NCBI GenBank assembly: GCA_016179845.1
Contig: JACPCK010000035.1
Span: 64,001 to 128,000 of the forward strand
Reading direction: 5' to 3'
Origin: Chloroflexota bacterium
Lineage (GTDB): Bacteria; Chloroflexota; Dehalococcoidia; Lucifugimonadales; JACPCK01
DNA length: 64,000 nucleotides
Position numbers and translations under genes: made by a program. The notes beneath the pieces were generated by a model. It did no database searches and was not told the DNA's origin. It worked only from the letters and a program-made list of their open reading frames with translations. This document shows, one piece after another, positions 25,805 to 32,547 of this stretch (the stretch's first letter is position 1; each line of letters begins with the position of its first letter).

Positions 25805-25821
25805 CTTACCGAGGTGCTGTT

Positions 25822-26064
25822 ATGGAGCCTATGATCCCGCGCAGGCGCATAGTGGGCGTGAGGCTACAGCAGGGAGACCCTGTCTGCTACTTCGACGCCG
25901 GGAGCCTCTCGCTGAAGGTGGGTGACTGGGTGACGGTGGAAATAGAGGGTGGAGTGAGGAGAGGCTGGACGGTGATAGAACCCTCTCAGGTTATCCACGC
26001 CGATGTGAGGTCACCCCTGAGTCCTGTCCTCGGTCTGGTGGAGCCCGAGGGATCAAGAGGCTAG
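25822..26064 (+). CDS. Stand-alone RicT/PSP1 N-terminal-domain-like protein
   Basis: The 80-residue protein contains RRIVGVRLQQGDPVCYFDAG and KVGDWVTVEIEGGVRRGW, closely resembling the N-terminal beta-rich domain of RicT (YaaT, PSP1 family), which normally continues for another ~190 residues with the PSP1 C-terminal domain. Here the frame ends at residue 80 after a short tail and no PSP1 C-domain follows. The position right after holB is the same as for ricT in Firmicutes, which supports the assignment. It may be a natural short form or a remnant. Function is unknown; RicT itself acts with RicA/RicF on RNA maturation. Confidence 0.62.
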   Translation: MEPMIPRRRIVGVRLQQGDPVCYFDAGSLSLKVGDWVTVEIEGGVRRGWTVIEPSQVIHADVRSPLSPVLGLVEPEGSRG

Positions 26065-26109
26065 CGCCTCGCAGCGGTTGCTGTTCTCGGGGTGGGGTAG
26101 AGGCTTTCC

Positions 26110-26637
26110 TTACAGGATGTCCGTTGGCCCTTCGGCGACCCAGGGGATGAACTTTTGCCATCCGTCCAGGATGCCCCGGTTGTGGAACAGGGAGTAGGGG
26201 TTGGCCCTGGGTGCCCGCGGTCGTCGTAGAAGCATCATCCCCACTTCCCTGGGTGTCAGGCCTGCCTTACGGTGGTTACATGGTATGCAAGCGCTAGCTA
26301 CGTTCTCCCAGGTGTGCACCCCGCCGCGGACACGGGGTATCACGTGGTCCAGGGTCAGCTCTCGGGTCTGACGTCCGCAGTACTGGCAGGTGTAGCGGTC
26401 CCGTCGAAAGACCTCCCTCCTGGACAGACGGCGTTGGAAGAAGGGCCGCCTCACCATATACTCAAGCCGGATCACCGAGGGGATGGGGAAGACTGTGGAT
26501 GGCGTGCGAATCTCCCCACGGCCGTTTTCCAAGAGCTCTGCCTTGCCAAGCGTCAGCAGGACAAGAGCCCTCCGGACATCGCATATGTTGAGTGGCTCGT
26601 AGTTTAGATTCAATACGAGGACTGGACCGCCAAACAT
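26110..26637 (-). CDS. HNH endonuclease family protein
   Basis: The 175-residue protein has an HNH nuclease core at about 85-130: YTCQYCGRQTRELTLDHVIP supplies the first zinc Cys pair and the catalytic His, and CIPCNHRKAG supplies the second Cys pair. It begins VLVLNLNYEPLNICDVRRAL, the usual N-terminus of this widespread 'HNH endonuclease' family found as single chromosomal genes in Chloroflexota, cyanobacteria and actinobacteria. Its biological role is not established. No restriction or phage genes are adjacent. It lies 53 bases after the CvpA gene on the same strand. Confidence 0.9.
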   Translation of the reverse strand: MFGGPVLVLNLNYEPLNICDVRRALVLLTLGKAELLENGRGEIRTPSTVFPIPSVIRLEYMVRRPFFQRRLSRREVFRRDRYTCQYCGRQTRELTLDHVIPRVRGGVHTWENVASACIPCNHRKAGLTPREVGMMLLRRPRAPRANPYSLFHNRGILDGWQKFIPWVAEGPTDIL

Positions 26638-26690
26638 ACCCTACTCTCTTCGTCCCGTATCCCTGAGTGTAGCATCTGCTCTTGCCCGCC

Positions 26691-27584
26691 CTACGTGATC
26701 GGGAGGGAAACCTGTTCTTCACCCATCACAGGGACGTCGAGCTTGCTCCCACCAAACTGGAAGGAAGCCCTGCCATCAATTTTTATTGTGGCCATTGCCT
26801 TACCCTGGAGAGCCCTGTAGAAGTCCCCTACCAGGAAAGGTTCCAAAACCTCTATTGATAAGGGTACCACCGTTTGCCCCTTCGCCGCTATCCTGATCCG
26901 CGAACTGCCTCCGGGCGCCAATGAGCGCCACGTCGACCCCTCCAGGTAGTAGACCCTGTATTCCAGCATTTCAAGGGTCCCGCCCATGGAGTTGGAGTTG
27001 TCGATGACTAGCTCTGCCATGACTACAACCTGAGAACGGGTGGACTTGGCCAGGGAGTATCCGACGACCTTCAGCCGCGGCTCTTTTACCTCACCAATGA
27101 GGACAAGTACCTTCCGGTACTCCTCCGGGAGCAAGCGCAGCACGAATGGCACGTTGTCCGCCAGGCTGCGAGCTAGCACAGAACCTTTGATAGCCTTATC
27201 CAGACCGCCAATGGGGAAGGAGCCTGTGGCCACGATTAGGGCCGTTATACCGAGTACTCCTGAGGCCACTCCTACGACCAGGCCCGCCGCGTTGTCCATC
27301 CAGCCCAGGAGCGTCATATGTAACAAACGCCGGAGCATAGAACCCAGAATAGATGCGCCTATGAGGACGGCCAGGAATATGATGGTGAAGGCAGCCAACT
27401 GAGCCATATTAGGGTCCGTTATGAAATCCAGGCGCCTACCCAGCGGGCCTCCCCATAACCCTGCCAATTTAATGCCCACTAGTATCCCGACAATAAGCGC
27501 AATGCTACGGAGGGCACCGGCCCTCCACCCTGTCAACGCCAGCAGGGCAAGGACTACAATGATGAAGATGTCAAGCCAGTTCAC
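26691..27584 (-). CDS. CvpA family membrane protein with C-terminal LEA14-like domain
   Basis: The 297-residue protein has four hydrophobic segments in the first ~125 residues (from LDIFIIVVLALLALTGW to VLGITALIVATGSF), which matches CvpA, an inner-membrane protein linked to colicin V export and envelope functions. GWRAGALRSIALIVGILVG and the MDNAAGLVVGVASGVLG segment are typical. Residues ~165-297 form a beta-rich domain (KEPRLKVVGYSLAKSTRSQV, ELVIDNSNSMGGTLE) resembling the LEA14/WHy fold, which is not usual for CvpA. The start is a GTG with a weak ribosome site. Function in this organism is unknown. Confidence 0.8.
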   Translation of the reverse strand: MNWLDIFIIVVLALLALTGWRAGALRSIALIVGILVGIKLAGLWGGPLGRRLDFITDPNMAQLAAFTIIFLAVLIGASILGSMLRRLLHMTLLGWMDNAAGLVVGVASGVLGITALIVATGSFPIGGLDKAIKGSVLARSLADNVPFVLRLLPEEYRKVLVLIGEVKEPRLKVVGYSLAKSTRSQVVVMAELVIDNSNSMGGTLEMLEYRVYYLEGSTWRSLAPGGSSRIRIAAKGQTVVPLSIEVLEPFLVGDFYRALQGKAMATIKIDGRASFQFGGSKLDVPVMGEEQVSLPIT

Positions 27585-27626
27585 GAGTCCTATTTCCTAT
27601 CTTGCATGTCTTGCATCTAGGCTAGT

Positions 27627-28577
27627 TTACCATGACGTGCTCTTCTCGCAAGGGCTTCTCTGAAGGCCAGTACCCTCCATTCCCTGGCTTGAAGCCGAAG
27701 GCATGTGCTGCTGATACCATGCCACGGTTTCTGCCATCACCACGTCAAAGGCTGGGGGGGAGTAGACTTCGTAGTGCTGCTTTCCAGGGAGAACTATCCA
27801 CCGCTTGGGTTCCCCCGCCCTTCGGTAGAGCTCCAGCGTATTTTCATTGGGCACGAGGACGTCCGCCCCAGCGACGATGAACAGAACCGCCCTTGGGGAT
27901 ATGCGGCCTACCACCTCTTCCGGGTGAAAGCTGATCACGGCGTCGGCCGTTTCCAGAGGCATATGGGTGCACGTCCCCGGGTACTTTTGCTGGGCCACCT
28001 TGGCCATTTCCTGGGTACTGGGGTCAGGGACCATGATGTGGAGCCTCTCAACTACCCTGGACTTCCCGGTGAGGGCCCGCTGCGTGCGGTCCTCAGCCAG
28101 TTCATCCAGGAAGGACTGCCATTCCCAGGCCCTCCTTAGGCCCTTGAGCCAGCTCTCGCCGCAGCCCACCCCAACGATGCTAACGGTACACCTGGCCCTG
28201 GGGTCCACCCCTGCGGTGTAGCAGACGTTGGCTCCGCCGAAGCTGATGCCCAAGAGACCTATGCTACCAGCATCCACCTCTTCCTGAAGCCCGAGGAAGG
28301 TGATGGCGTTCGAAATGTCCCTCACCTGCTCCTGTGGAACCATGCGCCATCGGGGACCCTCACTCTCACCAAAGCCACGGTAGTCGAAGGTAAAGGCCAC
28401 GTAGCCATGTCGCGTCAGGTATTGTGCCATCTCTGGCAGGAACCGCTCTTGGTGGGCACCGAAGCCCCCGCAGAGAACGAGGCTGCTTCGCCTTTCTCCC
28501 TGCTTCAGCCCATCTGGGACATAAAGATAGCCTGCTAGTCTTATGCCATCACTGTAAAAGGTGAGGCGCTTCGACAT
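27627..28577 (-). CDS. Alpha/beta hydrolase
   Basis: This ~316-residue serine hydrolase begins MSKRLTFYSDGIRLAGYLY after AGGAGAGGTCT. The nucleophile elbow is GISFGG. A likely acid is the Asp in VAGADVLVP and the His in GKQHYEVY. The sequence FTFDYRGFGESEG is the strand 4/helix B region typical of peptidase S9/S15-like or dienelactone-hydrolase-like enzymes. The cysteine synthase gene ends 25 bases upstream on the same strand. The ORF could extend to 28616, but the extra residues overlap that gene and are not conserved. Substrate is unknown. Confidence 0.86.
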   Translation of the reverse strand: MSKRLTFYSDGIRLAGYLYVPDGLKQGERRSSLVLCGGFGAHQERFLPEMAQYLTRHGYVAFTFDYRGFGESEGPRWRMVPQEQVRDISNAITFLGLQEEVDAGSIGLLGISFGGANVCYTAGVDPRARCTVSIVGVGCGESWLKGLRRAWEWQSFLDELAEDRTQRALTGKSRVVERLHIMVPDPSTQEMAKVAQQKYPGTCTHMPLETADAVISFHPEEVVGRISPRAVLFIVAGADVLVPNENTLELYRRAGEPKRWIVLPGKQHYEVYSPPAFDVVMAETVAWYQQHMPSASSQGMEGTGLQRSPCEKSTSW

Positions 28578-28602
28578 AGACCTCTCCTCTACCAGAATTC
28601 GC

Positions 28603-29502
28603 TTAGTGCGCCCCACGGTCGGGTAGTATCGTTACTACAGTCTTGCCTGGCCCCAAACGCTCGGCCACCAGCAGCGCCGCAGCTACGTTTGCCCCCGAAG
28701 AAGGACCCACCAGCAGCCCTTCCCTGACAGCCAGCCTCTCCATAGTGGCTATTGCCTCCTCGTCTTCAATAGGAATGATCTCGTCGATGATCCGGCGGTT
28801 GAGGATGAATGGAACGAAGTCAGCACCCAGCCCTGGTATTCTGTGCTCGCCGAACCATCCGCCGCTGAGCAGAGGCGACCGGGCCGGTTCCACTGCTACC
28901 ACCAATGATGAGGGGTTGTGCTCCTTTAGCTTCTCCCCGACCCCCGTGATGGTGCCGCCGGTGCCTACCCCTGCCACGAAGGCGTCTATCGGGCTACCTA
29001 CGGCCTTCATGATCTCCTGAAAGGTGCCTTCCCGGTGGGCCTTGGGGTTGGCAGGATTGGCGAACTGGTCCAGCAGGAAGTGGTCCGGCTCCCGAGAGGC
29101 CAGCTCCCGGGCTGCCCTCTGGGCCCCTGTCATGCCTTCCTTGAAGTATGTGAGTCGGATCTCTGCGCCCAGTCGTGTCAGGAGGCGGCGCTGCTCCAGG
29201 GGAACGGCCTCCGGCATGGTCAGAACAACTTTGTACCCCAGGGCTGCACCAACTGAGGCCAGTGCCAGTGCCGTGTTGCCGCTGGAGGCTTCCACCAACG
29301 TGCTCTGTCCCGGAGATATTTTCCCTTGGCCCTCTGCCTCCCTGATTATGGAAAGGACGATCCTGTCCTTGACACTGCCCGTGGGGTTGGAACCCTCCCA
29401 CTTCGCCAGCACTCTGGCAGAGCCCTCAGGCACCAGGCGCAGTAACGCGATCAATGGCGTGTTGCCAATGTGGTCAAGGATGCCCAAGCCGGGTTTAGCC
29501 AA
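28603..29502 (-). CDS. Cysteine synthase / cystathionine beta-synthase family PLP enzyme
   Basis: This fold-type II PLP enzyme has about 299 residues. SNPTGSVKDR holds the PLP lysine, SSGNTALALASVGAALGYK the substrate loop and GTGGTITGVGEKL the phosphate-binding glycines. It most likely joins sulfide with an activated serine to make cysteine. TTG 29502 has GGAGG at a perfect distance and gives MAKPGLGILDHIGNTPLI; a GTG at 29538 has no ribosome site. The protein ends early at LPDRGAH, where relatives continue with an RYLS-like tail; a frame two bases away reads LSEFW then stop, hinting at a small terminal deletion. Confidence 0.88.
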   Translation of the reverse strand: MAKPGLGILDHIGNTPLIALLRLVPEGSARVLAKWEGSNPTGSVKDRIVLSIIREAEGQGKISPGQSTLVEASSGNTALALASVGAALGYKVVLTMPEAVPLEQRRLLTRLGAEIRLTYFKEGMTGAQRAARELASREPDHFLLDQFANPANPKAHREGTFQEIMKAVGSPIDAFVAGVGTGGTITGVGEKLKEHNPSSLVVAVEPARSPLLSGGWFGEHRIPGLGADFVPFILNRRIIDEIIPIEDEEAIATMERLAVREGLLVGPSSGANVAAALLVAERLGPGKTVVTILPDRGAH

Positions 29503-29572
29503 GGTATTGTCCTCCAGCAGATGGCCCCATTCTGGCACCGGTGCCCCAGAGCGTCAAGGCGAACGAGCCAAG

Positions 29573-30667
29573 CTAGGGTATTAGGCCCACCCGCAGGCAC
29601 TGGCGTTGCGATGCCACCTCAAAGGCCTGGTTTATGCTCTCCAGGGGAAACGTATGGGAGACAACCTTGTCCAGCGGGTATCGTTTCCTCATCTTTAGCA
29701 GGAACTCCAGGGCGCGAGGGATGGCCCACCCTTCGTAGACGATGATTCCTATTAGATTGCGGCTGTAGCGCACCAGCGTGGCAGGGTCCAAGGTCGTGGT
29801 CAGCCCCAGGTTTATATTGCCTATGAGGACGTAGCGGCCTCCAGGTCTCAGCATGTTTATGCCTTCCTGGACCACTTTTGGGTCTCCGGTGAGCTCTATG
29901 ACCAGGTCGGCGCCGTGGCCGCCAGTCCATTCCTTGACACGGGATTCTCGCTCCTGAGGGTCTGTGTAGGAGGCGTTGAGGACATGATCGGCCCCAAAGG
30001 CCTCGGCTGTCTCAAGCCTGTGTTGGAGCAGATCGGATACGACGATCTTGCCTGCGCCCATCTCGCGCGCCACTGCCGTAGCATATAGCCCCAGACCCCC
30101 TGCTCCCTGGACCACAACTGTGTCGCCCATCCTGAGGCCACCCTTGTGCAGGCCATAGATGACCTCTGCCAGGGCACAGTTTACGGCGGAGACCATGTGG
30201 TCTGGCAGCTCCTCCGGCACTCTGAAGACCCACTGGCCAGGCCTTACGACGTAGAACTGGCCGAAGGCCCCATGAAAGTGGGGGTACTCCTCTACGGAGA
30301 CACCGATCCAGTTGCGGTACCGGTTGGGGCACGCCCCGTCCCGGTGTAGACAGGTGGGACAGACGCCGCAGTCCCGAAAATAGGCGTACACCACCCTGTC
30401 GCCCGCCTTTAAGGCATGACCCTGGGAATCGCGGGTTGCACCTGGCCCCAGGGCAAACACCTCCCCCATCATTTCGTGGCCCAGGACATGGGGTATCCCT
30501 TTGGGAAGGCCCGGACCGTGGCCGGCCCGGAAGTGAAGGTCTGAACCACACACGTTGGCCATTCGCACTCTGACCAGGATCTCTCCGGGCCCCGGCTCAG
30601 GCACAGGGTATCGGCGCAGATCAAAGGGTCGAGTTGACTCGTGAAATACTGCTACTAAGCCGTCCAT
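29573..30667 (-). CDS. Zinc-dependent alcohol dehydrogenase (MDR family)
   Basis: The ~364-residue medium-chain dehydrogenase starts MDGLVAVFHESTRPFDLRR behind GGAGATGAATCT. The catalytic zinc ligands are Cys in NVCGSDLHFRAGHG and the GHE in VLGHEMMGEV. The structural zinc loop has the spaced cysteines CGVCPTCLHRDGACPNRY. The NAD-binding region is VQGAGGLGLYATAVAREMG. It oxidises an alcohol, polyol or similar compound. Its start overlaps by 13 bases the 3' end of the upstream gene of unknown function, so translation is coupled. The substrate cannot be told from the sequence. Confidence 0.92.
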   Translation of the reverse strand: MDGLVAVFHESTRPFDLRRYPVPEPGPGEILVRVRMANVCGSDLHFRAGHGPGLPKGIPHVLGHEMMGEVFALGPGATRDSQGHALKAGDRVVYAYFRDCGVCPTCLHRDGACPNRYRNWIGVSVEEYPHFHGAFGQFYVVRPGQWVFRVPEELPDHMVSAVNCALAEVIYGLHKGGLRMGDTVVVQGAGGLGLYATAVAREMGAGKIVVSDLLQHRLETAEAFGADHVLNASYTDPQERESRVKEWTGGHGADLVIELTGDPKVVQEGINMLRPGGRYVLIGNINLGLTTTLDPATLVRYSRNLIGIIVYEGWAIPRALEFLLKMRKRYPLDKVVSHTFPLESINQAFEVASQRQCLRVGLIP

Positions 30668-31146
30668 AGATTCATCTCCTCCTTCTCCAGGATGGGCTGG
30701 AGAACCCGCAGATAGAGGGCCAGACGCTCCGCAACGGTCTTTAGATATCCCTCTGTAAGGGGCTCCAGGGAGAGGGTCTCGTGGATTCTGGTCCAGCTTT
30801 TGGTCCACTGCTCAGCCTCTGCCGAGGGCCCCAGGGCGCTTCGGATCTCACTGAAATGCTGGGCAAGCTTCATAAGGTTCCTTGCATTGGCCTCGGGCTC
30901 ACCCTCAAAGTGAAGGCCCACCTCCACCCTCCCCGTCCTCCTCTGGACCCAGACCTCGTAATGAATGCCGGCTTTGCTGTCGTAGTGCAGCTTCACCAGG
31001 CTTCTAAGGGGGCCATTGACCTGAAAGCCCCTCAGCTCCCCTGGCAAGGACTGCCTCACCGCTTCAGGCACCCGAGCCAGAAACTCGTGGACCTTCATGC
31101 CAGGCATGGCGATGGATATTGATCCCCTCACCCTGCGCTTTTGCAT
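30655..31146 (-). CDS. Protein of unknown function, coupled to the alcohol dehydrogenase gene
   Basis: This is a ~163-residue protein from the ATG at 31146, with AGGGGACCG just upstream; ATG 31107 and 31098 are alternatives. The longer open frame to 31419 would cross the divergent receiver-like gene and is not credible. Visible parts are KVHEFLARVPEAVRQSL, LVKLHYDSKAGIHYEVW and VEVGLHFEGEPEANARNLM, then a helical C-terminus with many Leu/Glu. No signal peptide, membrane segment or metal motif is seen. I do not recognise the family. Its stop codon overlaps the start of the alcohol dehydrogenase gene, so the two are co-expressed. Confidence 0.7.
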   Translation of the reverse strand: MQKRRVRGSISIAMPGMKVHEFLARVPEAVRQSLPGELRGFQVNGPLRSLVKLHYDSKAGIHYEVWVQRRTGRVEVGLHFEGEPEANARNLMKLAQHFSEIRSALGPSAEAEQWTKSWTRIHETLSLEPLTEGYLKTVAERLALYLRVLQPILEKEEMNLWTA

Positions 31147-31221
31147 CGGTCCCCTGTCACTCGGAGTTGGCACCATTATAGGGCCCGCTGTAGTATCCTG
31201 ACGAGGAAGAGTGGAGTTTAG

Positions 31222-31596
31222 GTGACGGCATCTGTCATGAAAGGCAATCTGTTTCTCATCCACTGGAACCAGATGGAGGCGGAGGCGCTGGCTAGGCTGT
31301 TGCGGGCTGAGGGGTGGCAGGTGCGGATCGAGGCACAGGACGGTGCCCGTGCCTGGAGGAGCATCCGTGAGGACACTCCTGACGTGGTGGTCATATTCCT
31401 GGCGCGCTTGCCCTCCCACGGGCGGAAGACTGCTGAAGCCTTGCGGAGTACCAGGGGCACTCGGGGACTACCCATCGTCTTTGTAGACGGCAAGCCGGAA
31501 GCTGTGGAGAAGGCCACGTCTAAAGTGCCTGATGCTATGTACACTGGCTCGGCCCAGCTCAAGGAGGCGCTGGCCAAGTTTGCTAGAGTCAGCTAG
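31222..31596 (+). CDS. Receiver-like protein lacking the phosphorylation Asp
   Basis: The 124-residue single-domain protein has the alternating pattern of a CheY-like receiver: NLFLIHWNQMEAEALARLLR, PDVVVIFLARLPSHG, LPIVFVDGKPEAVEKA. The acidic pair of strand 1 is replaced by HW, the phospho-acceptor Asp after PDVVVI is Phe, and the Lys of strand 5 is absent (YTGSAQL). It therefore cannot be phosphorylated in the standard way, which is a 'pseudo-receiver' pattern. GTG 31222 has GGAG five bases upstream. No kinase or DNA-binding domain is nearby. It diverges from the unknown gene at 30655 and its end overlaps the convergent DUF1122-like gene. Confidence 0.72.
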   Translation: MTASVMKGNLFLIHWNQMEAEALARLLRAEGWQVRIEAQDGARAWRSIREDTPDVVVIFLARLPSHGRKTAEALRSTRGTRGLPIVFVDGKPEAVEKATSKVPDAMYTGSAQLKEALAKFARVS

Positions 31597-32389
31597 TGCC
31601 CTTGACCAGCCTCGTGAGAGAGCGCCTGATGCTGGCAGCCAGTTGTGGGTCTGCCAACTCCTTGAGGAAGCGTTGAAGGAGATACTGTACCGGCCCCCTC
31701 AAGTCGGTGGAAGGCTCTCCCTTCTGTAGGAAGTCCAACAGCTCCTGGGCCATCCTCCGCCATCCTTTTAGATGCTGCTCTTCGTTCAGGGCCTTGAACC
31801 CCTGTAGTTTACGAGGGCCTTCTGCCCAGCCCTCAGATATGTACCAGTCCCTGATGCCGTCGCCACAGCCCAGGCGGAAGAGCGTGTAGCCCAGGGGCGT
31901 CAGCACTGGCGGGAGGCCCCTGGCGAGGGCTCTCGCCGTTTCCTCCCGCGCAGGGGACTCGTACTCTACCATCATGTGACCACCCGGCGGAACCGTCTGG
32001 ACAAGCGGCGCCAGCAGTGCCTCGTCGCTGAGGGGCAGTTCTTGGCCTGGGAAAACTGCCTCCCTTTCTGTTGACAGGACCTCTACCCAGCACGTGCTGG
32101 GGTAGGAGCCTTTGTTGTACAGTCCAGCAACAGCCGGCTCATGGCTCAGCAGGCCATCTCGATTCTGAAGCCACATCTGGAAATACCGAGCGCCGACCCG
32201 GTTCGTCGGGCCCGCCAACAGAAGCGTGCGACAGTCTGCCAGGGGGATTCCTTGAAGGGAGGCTAGCGCCCCGTCAACGGGGTGCGCGGCAGGGCGCCAT
32301 CCCTTGGCAGCCATTTCTGCCATCCATCCTCTTTCCATATCTCCGGGGGAAAGCCCCGCCAGGTTCTCTTGCGTCAACTCAATATCCAA
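31589..32389 (-). CDS. DUF1122-like protein
   Basis: The frame is 266 residues. The region GGHMMVEYESPAREETARAL followed by LPPVLTPLGYTLFRLGCGD and IRDWYISEGWAEGPRKLQGF matches my recollection of the DUF1122 signature (veY ... PP.lT.lG..Lf..G....DWY..EG..EG..KLq). The role of this family is not known to me. The TTG start at 32389 has no clear ribosome site; ATG 32338 (MERGWMAEMAAKGW) has GGAG close by and may be the real start. The C-terminus is basic (ASIRRSLTRLVKG) and its stop overlaps the convergent receiver-like gene by 8 bases. Confidence 0.6.
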   Translation of the reverse strand: MDIELTQENLAGLSPGDMERGWMAEMAAKGWRPAAHPVDGALASLQGIPLADCRTLLLAGPTNRVGARYFQMWLQNRDGLLSHEPAVAGLYNKGSYPSTCWVEVLSTEREAVFPGQELPLSDEALLAPLVQTVPPGGHMMVEYESPAREETARALARGLPPVLTPLGYTLFRLGCGDGIRDWYISEGWAEGPRKLQGFKALNEEQHLKGWRRMAQELLDFLQKGEPSTDLRGPVQYLLQRFLKELADPQLAASIRRSLTRLVKGTS

Positions 32390-32456
32390 ACAAAAATGTA
32401 TTCTTTTCCTTGTCTTAAACTGATCAAAAAACCTGGCTGATGCCCTGGCCCCTCGC

Positions 32457-32486
32457 TTGTCTCCACCAGGGGGCTCTTTCTATAAT
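32457..32486 (+). promoter_or_regulatory. dnaE promoter with an inverted repeat around the -10
   Basis: TTGTCT (32457-32462), 18 bases, TATAAT (32481-32486), about 62 bases before the dnaE TTG start. CCAGGGGG (32466-32473) and CCCCCTGG (32488-32495) form a perfect 8-bp inverted repeat bracketing the -10 box, which could be a repressor site or a structured leader. Confidence 0.68.
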
Positions 32487-32547
32487 ACCCCCTGGCCCAT
32501 TCCTGTGGTCTACACCCTGGCGGGCGTCCTGAGGAGGTGCCTCTCAG

